A DNA stretch of 64,000 nucleotides from Portulaca oleracea (lineage: Eukaryota; Streptophyta; Magnoliopsida; Caryophyllales; Portulacaceae). This document shows positions 32,023 through 43,793 of this stretch, one piece after another. The notes beneath the pieces are model-generated. The model was given only the letters and a program-made list of their open reading frames with translations, made no database searches and was not told the DNA's origin. Made by a program: the position numbers and the translations under genes. Positions within the stretch are counted from its first letter, which is position 1, and each line of letters opens with the position of its first letter. The stretch is from positions 31,346,761 through 31,410,760 of the forward strand of contig CM055872.1 in assembly GCA_029582165.1 (NCBI GenBank), read 5' to 3'.

Positions 32023-33461
32023 TGTTGATTCTGAAAATGTTAACCGCAAGCGCACGGTGTCCACTTGTAGCGTAGTCCGACAAATACGGGTCGATCCCAC
32101 GAAGACGGTAGTATCGAACTTTAACCAAAACAAAAGATTAGCAAACTAATACTAACTAAATTTAAACTAATTTATTTATGAACTAGAAAAATAGGAAAAT
32201 CGAGGAATAAACATATAAACAACTATAACTATATAACAATGCGTAGAATTTCCTAATACCAAACAAATGTAAAATAAACAAAAATAAAATAAAAATAAAA
32301 TAAATAAAATCTAGTGAATCAAGGAAGTAAAGTAAAAAAAGAAAACACAGGACTATAACCCATGAAATACCATTTGGACCAAGACTTGGCTAATAAGCCC
32401 TCCAATAGCAACACATACGCAACTGTTAAAATCAGTACAATTTAGCACTGGCCCTTTGTCCCTATTAGATCTATTGTAGGTTGAAGTGAAATTTAATTAA
32501 ATAATATGACAAACAAAATTTGTTGTACTTTAACTCAAAAAAAAATGTAAAATAAAGTGAGGAGACCTTGCTTTGGTTCTGCAATTGCTGGAGTACAGCT
32601 TCAAAAACAGAGCTTCAAGCTTCAACTCAGAGCCATACTCCCAGAACAGATCCCATCAAGTAAAACTCAGATTAATCAAAAATAGAAAAACGAAAGACTG
32701 AAAAGAGCCAGTACAGGAGTTGGAAAGAAGAACAAGGGACTGCATTAATTCTTGAAAACTGAAAATTACAACTTGAATTGAAACTGGGAATTGAATGACG
32801 AAGAAAATTGATGTTATAAATCGAAAGCTGGAAAAAAAATGTTGATAGATGGAAAAATTTGATATTCATCCCCTCTTCCTACCACTCTATTTATACATAC
32901 ATTCAGCCCCAACCCAATTAACTTCACTCCACAAAATCTGGGTAGTTCCCTATTTCTTCGGTACCCATCTTCATGGGTTTGACTTGGTTGAACCGTTGAG
33001 AATCTGACTCAGAATATTAGCCCTTGGAATGGTTGTTATCTTGAGCGAAAATTGAGGTGATGAGGGGTTGAGTGATGGCGGTGGAGTTTGAACAACTTGG
33101 CCGTATAAGATGAGGTGGTACTGGGCTTGTGATGTTCTAACTGATGAAGATCGGATGATTGATGATGGTGAAGATGAAGAATAATAATAGGAATAAAAGG
33201 AAGAGAGGGTGGGGCATGTGCCTTGGACCCCCTTTCTTTTTATTTTATTTTCTTCTTTTCTTTTCAACCCAATTTAACTCTTGGTCGGTCCATGTCTGTC
33301 CAAATCAAGCCCAAAAACTTCCTTTCCAATCCATTTTTCCAACTTTAATTATCAACCTGCAAAAATTAAATAAACTACATAAAAATTCTAACTTAATGTT
33401 TATTTTGAGCTAAATTTAATATAAAGGTATAGACAAAATACCACAATTCTTTGCCTGAACA
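32023..33461 (-). repeat. TE-E 3' LTR
   Basis: TGTTGATTCTG to GCCTGAACA. TATA box (minus TATAAATAG) at 32887-32895. Differs from the 5' LTR by scattered substitutions and small A-run indels. Confidence 0.95.
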
Positions 33462-35766
33462 AACACTCTACACTTAAGTTTTGCTCGTCCTCGAGTAAAA
33501 AGTTAGAAAAGAAAAATAATAAAATAAGGAAGGCAAAAAATTCTAACTCATTTTCGTAGAAATCATGGTTGCATTTAGCGTATGCAACAAGCCCTTTTAA
33601 ACCCTTAGGTTTCCCCTAGTGGACGAGTAGGTCTCGTGAGGGTTTGCAGAAGATATACCCACAAAATCTATAATATTTTTTTTTTTTCTTTCTTTTGAAA
33701 TGTAAAGAAAATAAAAAGAAAATACATAAAATAAAATAAAATAAATGACTAAGAAAAATGGAAGGAAAAAACGGAAGGAAAATATACACATTTTAATCAA
33801 CAATATTACCCAAGAAACCAATTGTTAGCATGCATATAGACAAAATGTACAAGTCAAGATAACGGTCTCACTGCTTACATCCACACATCAACTATCACTT
33901 CATCATTATGTAGATTAAGTGTTGACCGGTAGAACCTCACTTTAGGATTAGTGAACACTCACACTCATGTGTTTAAATGTTGTAGAGGTTCTCTCAAATT
34001 CTCTTCCATTAATACAATCTACCATAAGCTTGGTCATACTCTCAATTCTCCACCATTAGTAGGCTACAATGCAATTATAATCAAGAGGACTTTTAAGCGT
34101 TGTAATGGATGCTTGGGTTAAAGGTGAGGGACGGAAATCATTTAGGAAATGTGGAACTAAAAGCCAAGATGCTAATGGAGCACAACTTATTTCTCCAACC
34201 ATACCTCAAACTTCCATAAACACCCCTTCAAGCTACCATGTATCAATAAATTTCAGCACCTTTGGATGAACTTAAAATTAATTTGAAGTCTCTTCATGTC
34301 ACTCTTTTATTCTTGATTTTCCTCTTCTTTTTTTTTTTGTTTTTTTTTTTTTGGATTATTGGATGTCAATAATACCAACTTTGGGGGTATTGGAGACCAA
34401 TAATACAAACTATTTTGTTGGACACTAGCAGTACCAACTATCGACCTATTTTCCTCCAATAGTACACCGGCGAGTTGTTATGGTTTTAACTCATCGGAAA
34501 GATGACATGACTCTATAATGTGTGACGTGGAAGGTGGAGCATGTCTAGAAAATGTTGACGTGGACAATAACTTGCCTTACACGTCACACATTATGGTGTA
34601 ACGTCATCTTTTTAATGAGTTAAAACCATAACAACTTGGCGTTGTACTGTTGGAGGAAAATAAGTCGATAGTTGGTATTGCTAGTATCCAAGAAAATAGT
34701 TTGTATTATTAGTATCCAATATCCCCAAAGTTGGTATTATTGACGTCCAAAAACCTTTTTTTTTCGTTATGAAACTGAGAATGGCATGGGGAAAAAGATT
34801 TTACAACTCAAACTAAAGTATTATCACCAACACTTTGAATTAAACAACGAGGCAAAAATATCACCACTTATATATTCTCATATATCATCATACCTTTCCA
34901 ACAAAGGTTGATCCAGGAGACTTGGCTTAGGGATATGGAATGTGTTTTGACCAAGGGCTTAATAAATAGGTGCAACAATTATGAGGTAAAGGCTCATTAG
35001 GGTCATAAAAAGGGGTTACAAATGTCATAAGGTGGCTTTTTGGCTCATGTAGTTTAGAAACAAAGAATGCCTCTATCATGTTATAAATGCAAATGCCATA
35101 TATGGTCTCGAAGAGAGACTGACCAAGTTCTAGAGATATGTTACCGTGGAAGAGTCACACTCAAAAATGAACAAAGAGACTAACATGTATGTATTAGTCA
35201 TGTAGGCTCGAAGTCTCACGGGTTCATCTACCACAGTCAAACACTCACTCTAATATGAGGGGCTCAAGATTAAACATGAGATTTCACAATTTAACCAAAG
35301 TCTATCATATACATTTTATCTATATACATGCCAACAAATTAGACACGAGGGGTCAAAAGTCAATCAAATTAATATATAACCTCCCAAAAACTATTTTTTT
35401 TGTTTTAATTTTTTTTAGGGGGGAACAAAAAAGGAAAAAAATGAAAAAGGAAAAAGGAAAAGGGAAAAGGAGAGGGAAAAGAAATCAAGATGAAATTCAC
35501 TCACCCCCACTCTATACTTAAATTTTGCAATGTCCCCATTGCATAAAAATCATAAGAATAGGCAAAAGGAAATGAAGTAAAATTAAAAATAATAAAATTA
35601 ACTAAGGAGAAAATGGAGCGAAAAAAAAATAAAAATAAAAAAAATAAAATAAAGTTGTGTACAAAGGAGCAATAGTACCGGGTTGAATGCTGCGTGCATC
35701 CAAGCAGTCATCTCCATGTTATCAGTCTCTATACTGTGGTTTGTAGAGCATCAGCCACTCTACTTC
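33462..35766 (-). other. TE-E non-coding 3' region
   Basis: No supported gene. 33542-33665 is conserved with TE-B 11059-11180. The rest is AT-rich with homopolymer runs and the foldback element at 34359-34750. Confidence 0.6.
34359..34750. mobile_element. Foldback MITE with about 200-bp arms in TE-E
   Basis: The left arm starts TTGGATGTCAATAATACCAA and the right arm is its near-perfect reverse complement over almost the whole length, leaving a very short centre near 34550-34565. No ORF. Flanks are T-rich, so a TSD cannot be assigned. Transcribed RNA would form a long hairpin. Confidence 0.8.
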
Positions 35767-36504
35767 TCATCTCAAGACATCAGGCACAATGTCAGAACCA
35801 TTCAACACCCGTAATAACAAGTCATACATCCGTGAATGCATCTCAGAATGGTGTACATAAGAGAAAAATTTGAATGACACATCAACAAACATTAGTACTC
35901 TCAACAGTTTATCAAAAGCCTTGGAATAATCAGAAAAGTCAAGGAATAAATGAACACACTTGATTTTCCTAGGCAAGTCCTCCAGGTGGGCACAATATGA
36001 GTCAATTAGGGGTTTATACCCTCCATAGGGACCTAAGGACTTCATTGTCTCATGCTCAATGGAAAGGAGTATAGGAGAACATTTCACATGAAGTAGAAAT
36101 GGGGACATAAATTCAATATCATCAGAACACAAAGTAAAGTCCTCTTTTTCATTTTCTACACAGTTCTCCTCATACAGAGACTCCAATTCATAATTTTCAT
36201 CCAACTCATCAAGTTTATCAATGAGTGACAAGGAAAAAGTAGGGTTATACCACATTACTACGCTTTCAACATCACACACATTTGCATCTTCATCATCAAT
36301 TTCAAATTCATCAGAAAGACAATCAAGCTCAAAAGTCAAAGATGCATCAACACTAGTAACATCTTGAATTGGGAGGGAGGGGGAAGGAGTAACTACACAA
36401 GATTCATCTAGTTGATCCACACACGGAGATTGAGTGTGTAAATAAGCAAGAGAGGGCACTGAGCACACATTAGACTCCTTCTGCACAACAAACTCAATGA
36501 ACAT
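35767..36504 (-). CDS. TE-E accessory acidic ORF with SKAFDKLLR domain
   Basis: An intact frame of 245 codons from the ATG at 36504, overlapping the protease stop by 11 bases in another frame. It is strongly acidic (many Asp/Glu) up to about residue 180. The last 60 residues (SKAFDKLLR, FVDV, HHSEMH, LNGSDIVPDVLR) are conserved with TE-B, although the rest is hardly alignable. It occupies the place of RT-integrase. No known catalytic motif, signal peptide or membrane segment is visible. Function unknown. Confidence 0.75.
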   Translation of the reverse strand: MFIEFVVQKESNVCSVPSLAYLHTQSPCVDQLDESCVVTPSPSLPIQDVTSVDASLTFELDCLSDEFEIDDEDANVCDVESVVMWYNPTFSLSLIDKLDELDENYELESLYEENCVENEKEDFTLCSDDIEFMSPFLLHVKCSPILLSIEHETMKSLGPYGGYKPLIDSYCAHLEDLPRKIKCVHLFLDFSDYSKAFDKLLRVLMFVDVSFKFFSYVHHSEMHSRMYDLLLRVLNGSDIVPDVLR

Positions 36505-39034
36505 CAACGCAATTAACCCTCACCTCATTTATTGGCATGGACAAAAGTGTGGAAATTGACTCAACATTTGTACTATCATGCACATCATTATAACACACTA
36601 ATTCATTATTCATGTGATCCTTCAACAAAAGTGTCTCTCCTCCGCAAGAGTTGTGTACATGATCATCAACACAATTATTTTCAATCTCATCATGATCATA
36701 CACATCCAGCCAATTAGCAGTATCACTCACATCATCAAATACAGCAGGTTGTCTTTGTAAACTAAAAATGTTCAGATTAACAGTCATGTTTCCAAAAGAC
36801 AACTTTATCATACCATTCCTACAATGAATCACAGCATCGGATGTAGCAAGGAACGGTCGACCCAAGATGACAGGTATTTGGGTCTCAGGGTTCACAATAG
36901 GCTCGGTCTCAAGAACAACAAAGTCCACAGGAAAAATGAACTCACCCACTTTAATCAAGACATCCTCTATAATACCCCTAGGGGTTCTAATAGAACGATC
37001 AGCCAACTGAAGAATGGTCTTGGTAGGTTTCAGCTGTCCCAACCCCAACTTCTCATACACAGTGTAAGGAAGTAGGTTAACACTTGCACCCAAATCCAAC
37101 AAGGCTCTATGGATGGTTTGGTCACCTATGACTGTGGAAATAGTAGGGCAACCTGGGTCTTTAAACTTGGGTGGGATTTGGTGCGAAATAATGGAACTCA
37201 CATTAGAAGCTAAGAAAGCTTTCTTTGGGACTTGTGTTGTTCTCTTGGTGGTGCACAACTCTTTCAAAAACTTAGCATAAGAAGGCATCTGTTGGATCGC
37301 ATCAAGAAGGGGAATATTGATTTTAACTTGAGAGAAAGTCTCTCTAATCTTATCAACATGGGTCTGGTCCTTCTTATTCTTTAGCCTACTTGGGAAAGGG
37401 ATAACAGGTTTGTGAACCCGCTCAGCATTTGCAGGCACATCATCCCCCTTTTTAGTTTCATTTTGCTTATCCCCTTTAAGGTCATCAAAGTCAGGTTGTG
37501 GGGAATGGGGAACATCAACTAGGGTGCCATCAGTAACACCCTTACTAACAGAGTCAGCCACAGGAGATGAGGGAAGAGATGGAGAAAGTTCAATGGGCAC
37601 ATCCACAAGATCTTGCACATCATGACCAGCTAAACGACCTAATCTAAGTGAGGTGATTGCATTGACCCTTTTCACATTATTATCATGGACAGGTGGGCGT
37701 GTGGACGATAAAGCTATATTCGGGTTGGTCTCGGGTTGACTTGGAAAGGTCCCTTTTTCCCTACTGACAACGACTAGCTAAGACAATTGTTCGGCTATGG
37801 TCCTCATTGTCTTCTCTAAGCTATTCTGCAATCTTTCGAGATTATTAAATCTTTTATCAATCTCATTGTAGCCCGGAGGTTGTTGCGTATGAGCAACTGG
37901 GTCAAGAGGTGGTCTGTGTTGGCCTTGGTGAGGAGGTGGTTGGGCTGAGGCGTTTCCCTGAAACCCTCCAGTGTGTGTGCTAGGTCCTCCTAAGTTCTGA
38001 CCCTGACTCCAAGAGAAGTTAGGGTGATTTCGCCCCCATGGGTTGCAGGTCGGGGCAAAAGGGTCATTTCTTGGTCTTTGGTAAGCCATGTTCACTTGCT
38101 CAGTTGCATTTGACAGTTGGTAAGCATAATGAGGACAAGCACTCAAGGTATGGTCTAAGGCTTGGCAACAAGAACATGTACTGCTTTTTGGTTGAAGAAT
38201 AGTCAACTCTCTTAATTGGTTCTCTAAGGCTGCAAACCTAGACTCTATATGGCTCAAGTCAGACACCACATGCATACCCCCCTTGGAACTAGCAATTCTA
38301 GAGCTTAAACTGTCATCCCTAGTGGTCTCCCATTGCATTGGTTTTTCAGCTAGGTCCTCTAGAAATTCCCATGCCGCTTTAGGATCTTTGGATAAGAATC
38401 CACCTTGACACATAGACTCTAGCATGGTTCTAGTCTGTTGGTTTAGACTTTCATAGATAATTTGGCACAGACGCCATTGTTCGAGACCATGGTGGGGACA
38501 CTAGGCTAACAAGTTTTTAAATCTATCCATACAACGCCAAAATGGTTCCCTATCTAACTGAACAAACTGATTGATTTCATTCCTTAATTTTACAGTTTTG
38601 CCATTAGGAAAATATTTACGCAAGAAGACTTTAATAAAATCATCCCATGTAGCAATAGACTTTGCAGGCAAACTATACATCCATTTCTTAGCATTATCTT
38701 TCATAGCAAAAGGACTAAATCTCAATCTAACCACATTAACAGAAACATTATGAAAATGCATCATAGCACACACTTCTTCAAATTCACTCAAAAATAAATA
38801 AGCATCTTCAGTTCCAGTGAATTTAGGGAGCATTTGAGTGTAACGTGGTTTCAGTTCAAGGCTCACATTATTTCCTAGGTCAGGCACATTAAAACATGAA
38901 GGCATTGTCGAACGAGGAGGATAAAAGATATCATTAAGAGCTTTCTGGTTTCCTTGTTCTCCAACCATTTTATCAGATTTAGGTTCAATCCTAATAAGTC
39001 TTCTTCTTTTAGGATCTCTAACCCAAACACTCAT
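36494..39034 (-). pseudogene. TE-E gag-protease ORF with two in-frame TAG codons
   Basis: One frame from the ATG at 39034 to the stop at 36494, about 847 codons, interrupted only by TAG at 38501-38503 and 37778-37780. The gag domain covers about residues 60-180 (FSPFAMKDNAKKWMYSL, KYFPNGKT). A zinc knuckle CSCCQALDHTLSAC is near 38135-38180, followed by a Gln/Pro-rich part. The protease has LLDLGASVNLLP near 37075-37110 (D-L-G for D-S-G, as common in Athila) and IPVILGRPFLATSDA. It would build particles and process Gag if the stops were absent or read through. Confidence 0.88.
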
Positions 39035-39200
39035 GCAATGTCCAACACCTACAGTCAATTTTTTTTGGATTTTTTTTTTTAATACTAGAAAGCAAATAAA
39101 TAGTTGACTAATCTAACTAATGAATAAAATAAAATAAAGAAGACAAACAAAGAATAATAAGTTTAACCAACACAAAAGTGGGTAAATCGAAGACTAACCG

Positions 39201-39218
39201 TCCCCGACAACGATGCCA
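39201..39218 (-). other. TE-E primer-binding site (diverged tRNA-Asp type)
   Basis: The minus strand TGGCATCGTTGTCGGGGA matches the tRNA-Asp complement except for a few transitions. Six bases separate it from the LTR. Confidence 0.75.
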
Positions 39219-39224
39219 AGAACT

Positions 39225-40665
39225 TGTTGATTCTGAAAATGTTGACCGCAAGCGCACAGTGTCCACTTGTAGCGTAGTCCGGCAAATACGGGTCGATCCC
39301 ACGAAGACGGTAGTATCGAACTTTAACCAACACAAAAGATTAGCAAACTAATACTAACTAAATTTAAACTAATTTATTTATGAACTAGAAAAATAGGAAA
39401 ATCGAGGAATAAATATATAGACAACTATAACTATATAACAATGCGTAGAATTTCCTAATACCAAACAAAAGTAAAATAAACAAAAATAAAATAAAAATAA
39501 AATAAATAAAATCTAATGAATCAACGAAGTAAAGTAAAAAAAGAAAACACAGGACTATAACCCATGAAATACCATTTGAACCAAGACTTGGCTAATAAGC
39601 CCTCCAATAGCAACACATACACAACTGTTAAAATCAGTACAATTTAGCACTGGCTCTTTGTCCCTATTAAGTCTATTGTAGGTTGAAGTGAAATTTAATT
39701 AAATAATATGACAAACAAAATTTGTTGTACTTTAACTCAAAAAAAATAATGTAAAATAAAGTGAGGAGACCTTGCTTTGGTTCTGCAATTGCTGGAGTAC
39801 AGCTTCAAAAACAGAGCTTCAAGCTTCAACTCAGAGCCATACTCCCAGAACAGATCCCATCAAGTAAAACTCAGATTAATCAAAAATAGAAAAACGAAAG
39901 AGTGAAAAGAGCCAGTACAGGAGTTGGAAAGAAGAACAAGGGACTGCATTAATTCTTGAAAACTGAAAATTACAACTTGAATTGAAACTGGGAATTGAAT
40001 GACGAAGAAAATTGATGTTATAAATCGAAAGCTGGAAAAAAAATGTTGATAGATGGAAAAATTTGACATTCATCCCCTCTTCCTACCACTCTATTTATAC
40101 ATACATTCAGCCCCAACCCAATTAACTTCACTCCACAAAATCTGGGTAGTTCCCTATTTCTTCGGTACCCATCTTCATGGGTTTGACTTGGTTCAACCGT
40201 TGAGAATCTGACTCAGAATATTAGCCCTTGGAATGGTTGTTATCTTGAGCAAAAAGTGAGGTGATGAGGGGTTGAGTGATGGCGATGGAGTTTGAACAAC
40301 TTGGCCGCATAAGATGAGGTGGTTTTGGGCTTATGATGTTCTAACTGATGAAGATCGGAGGATTGATGATGGTGAAGATGAAGAATAATAATAGGAATAA
40401 AAGGAAGAGAGGGTGGAGCATGTGCCTTGGACCCCCTTTCTTTTTATTTTATTTTCTTCTTTTCTTTTCAACCCAATTTAACTCTTGGTCGGTCCATGTC
40501 TGTCCAAATCAAGCCCAAAAACTTCCTTTCCAATCCATTTTTCCAACTTTTATTAACAACCTGGAAAAATTAAATAAACTACATAAAAATTCTAACTTAA
40601 TGTTTATTTTGAGCTAAATTAAATATAAAGGTATAGACAAAATACCACAATTTTTTGCCTGAACA
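39225..40665 (-). repeat. TE-E 5' LTR
   Basis: 1441 bp partner of 32023-33461. TATA box (minus TATAAATAG) at 40091-40099. Confidence 0.95.
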
Positions 40666-41409
40666 CGTAAGGAGAGGTGCTTGGCGGTATATATCCCTTT
40701 TCCAACAATTCATCTAGTTGTTTCTTGAGTTCTTTGAGTTCAGCAGGGGCATTCTATAGGGAGCCTTGGATATTGGAGCAGCTTCAAGCTCTAAGTCGAT
40801 ACAGAAATCCTCTTCTCGTTATGGTGGCATCCTTGGAATTTCCTCAGGAAAAACGTCTGGATATTCTTGCACCACAATAATGGTTTCAAGAGAGGCGTTC
40901 TCAGCTTTAGTATCCATGACATTGCATAAAAATCCTTCACACCCTTGTCCCATCAACCTTCGAGCTTTTAAGGCAGAAATGATTCTCACTCCTTGGAGAT
41001 GTCGATCGTTGTAGTGGACCACCTTTCTCCCATTTGGATCAATTAAGGTCACTTTTTGCTTGCAACAGTCGATTTGATCTAGATATTTAGCTAACCAATC
41101 CATTCCCAAGATAACATAAAACTCCATTAGTTCAAATTGATACAAATCGGCATCAAACTCTTGATCGCCTATGATTATAGGACATCCCTTGTACAATTTT
41201 CCACATTGAACTGATGCTCCCCTAAGCAAGGCTACTGACATGGATTCACTATCCTTGAAGGGTATTAACTTAGCCTTTTCTACTATGTCAGGAGATATAA
41301 AAGAATGACTAGCACCATAATCGAATAACACATAAACATGGTAGGAATAAAGAAGGAAAGTACCGATGACAACGTCTGCCTCATTTTTTGCTTCCTTCTT
41401 CTTCATCAC
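40666..41409 (-). pseudogene. TE-D protease and N-terminal RT
   Basis: 40819-41409 is an open frame with the protease motif VLFDYGASHSFIS (D-Y-G in place of D-S-G) near 41300, ILGMDWL near 41095-41115 and the link EYPDVFPEEIPRMPP into RT. A stop and a frameshift follow at 40790-40820; the RT start ([11 protein letters not shown]) lies in the last 60 bases before TE-E. The Ser-to-Tyr change at the active site and the frame breaks argue against function. Confidence 0.85.
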
Positions 41410-42457
41410 ATAGATTCTACTTCCAGCGTTTCATGGTGCCTGCTGTTGACGAGGTGGTGGTAGTGGAAGTGCCCTGACCAGATTGTTCCGGTTTCCATTG
41501 AAGCCTCCTGGGTTCAAGCGGGGTCTCCCATAATTTCAAGAATATTCGATCCTACGCTAGTTGTTGGGTGTTAGGGCTCCACGGTTTGTACCTCTTGTGT
41601 TGCTTGATCCTCCTTCAGCTGAATGTGGGTAGTTCTTTATAATGTGGTGAGGACTACCACATCGATGACAGACCACCCTAGTAGGGTTCCTGCATTCACG
41701 AGAAAAATGTTTAGGCCTTCCACATGCCCTGCATGTAACATTGTGCTATTGGGGAGGTCTCTGTTACCCTTGCCAAGTGTTGGTCCGAAACCTCTTTAAA
41801 AAAGGTGGTGGCTGAGGGTTTAAGCGAGGAGGTTCTCTCCTTTTGTCATTTTGCTTGACCAACTGTGTCGTCCGATTATTCAACACTCGTTCCACATTCG
41901 CAGCCACTTCGAGCATGTCTTGGTATGAGTTAAAAGTACATACTGACATTTTCTCCTGAATGTTGTTATTCAGCCCATCCTCAAACCGGTTCATTTTCAA
42001 TTTTTCGTCTACGATGTAGATATGTGCAAACCTTGACAACTCCATGAATTTGGAAGCATATTGCAACACTGTGTCTCCTCCTTGCTGAAGCTCTAAAAAT
42101 TCTTTCTCCTTAGCTTTTTGGAGAGCCATAGGGTAGAATCGATTCCTCAGCACATCCTTGAATCGATCCCAGCCGAATCCAGGTTCATTTTGCCGTTCTT
42201 TCATGCTCATCCACCATAAATCTGCCTCACCCTTGAGGTGATAGGTTACAGAATTTACCTTCTGATCCTCAGGACACTGGATCGCCTCAAATATTTTCTC
42301 CATATCTCTTACTTATTCTTCAAATATTTTGGGGTCAGCTACCCCGGTGTAGGATGCAGGATTCCAGTTGTTGAACTCCTGGAAAAGGGAGGATCGACCT
42401 TCCTTTTGCTGACCTGTCATCCACTGAAGTTGCTCGGACTGTCGACCCATCAACTCC
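41410..42457 (-). pseudogene. TE-D gag with two zinc knuckles
   Basis: 41764-42303 encodes the capsid domain (GEADLWW, FLELQQGG, EKMSVCTFNSY). Towards 41650-41740 follow two knuckle-like motifs, CRACGRPKHFSREC and CHRCGSPHHIIKNY; in the second the last Cys is Tyr. In-frame stops occur at 42313 and 41764. The N-terminus continues at 54774-54958 beyond TE-H, in register. Confidence 0.85.
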
Positions 42458-42462
42458 ATCAT

Positions 42463-43793
42463 TGATGTATGCAAGCTCACAAAGATCAGAGTATTGAATT
42501 GACAATACACCACATAGAAACACTCACTACTGATGACCTTAAACAAAGCTAATTTGAATGCAATTAGCTGGAATTGATGACAACCCAACAAGGAATTAAA
42601 AGGATAGACTTGTATTCACTTTGATACAGGCACACCACAGGATAAATAACACAAGGGCAAGGACTTAGTTACCTCAGCAGATGCAAGCATACCACTACTG
42701 AAGCAAATAAGCTTTACACACACCACCAGGTTGCCAACTCCTAGATACTGAAGTAGATTCAAACAAATTAGAGTTTGCTGACACTCACAAACGAGAGGCT
42801 CAACTAAGGCACTCAGAATGCTATTGAAAATATCACTGATGAGTTTGCAAGCTGTTGAATACATCACTATATATAGCTAATCCTAAACAGTTTGATTAGA
42901 GGCACTTAATTAAAGTAACCTGCTAATCTCCCTTCTAATCTAGCTATTGAACTAAACCAAATACATCATATTACATCCTATTCTAGCTAATACAATTCGG
43001 ATACATTTGAAAATAAAAGGAAAAACAAAGTTGGCTTCTGATTGGACCAAAACCCCAAAGGTTGGCAATTTCAGCCAATCAGGGCCTTTCCTAGCTGGGA
43101 GGGTAATTCTAAGTAACCTTAGTAACTTTCTCGGGCTTTTCTTAAGCTAGATATAATCTCAATAGCTTAAGGGAGGATGAGAAATACTTAAATAACCCTC
43201 ATTGTAGCTGAACAAAATAACTTAGCCTCAGAACTGAGGTTCTGGAAAAACTGATAACAAACAATCATTTTGGGATTCTCTATTCTGGTGCCTATAACTT
43301 GATACTTCCTTGCTCGAACATGCTGGGACTTGACTTGTCCTTGGAAAATACATGTCAAGGGACAAAAATCTCCTGGGAAACCTTTGCTGAATTAAGAAAG
43401 ATGTTTGCTTGGACTGTTTGTGTTAGGAAGTGAATTGACCTAGGTGGTCAATGCTGGTGGGATGAGTGGCTGTGCTGGCCAGGACTTGCCTTACCAAGGT
43501 GTAGGTAGTCTGGATGGAGGCTGTTGGTGGACTGGTGGTTGCTATGGACTCCATAAATGATTGTTGAGAGTGGAAGCCTACTGTTTCAGCTGGAAATGTT
43601 CCAACAATTTCTTGAGTTTGGTTCGTGAGGCTTCTTCTTGACAATCTTTGCCGTTGCTTGAACCTCCTTAGGTGATGAAGATGATGTAGAAGTTGCTCGA
43701 GCTGTTGCTGTGGCTGAATCGTCCTCCTCCTCCTGGTCTGAACTTACTGATTAAGCTTGAGCTGCGGATGGACTTGCTGGATGGTCTCCATCA
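42463..43793 (-). repeat. TE-H 3' LTR
   Basis: A purine-rich tract (CTGAGGAGGA, minus) abuts it at 43794-43803. TATA-like CTATATATAG at 42868-42877. The end of pol (to 43751) is encoded inside it. Confidence 0.94.

Larger units (their letters stand above)
32023..40665 (-). mobile_element. TE-E: Athila-like element in TE-D RT gene
   Basis: LTRs are 32023-33461 (1439 bp) and 39225-40665 (1441 bp), TG...CA and very similar. The flanking 5-mers CCTAT and CGTAA match at only three of five positions, but treating them as a decayed TSD restores the TE-D frame exactly. The interior has gag and protease in one frame, then an accessory ORF, then 2.3 kb of non-coding sequence with a foldback element. 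RT, RNase H and integrase are missing. Confidence 0.9.

Noticed and set aside
33159..33413. Plus-strand frame present twice (also 40348-40617)
   Set aside because: It lies in the two TE-E LTRs and is antisense to transcription, with low-complexity content.
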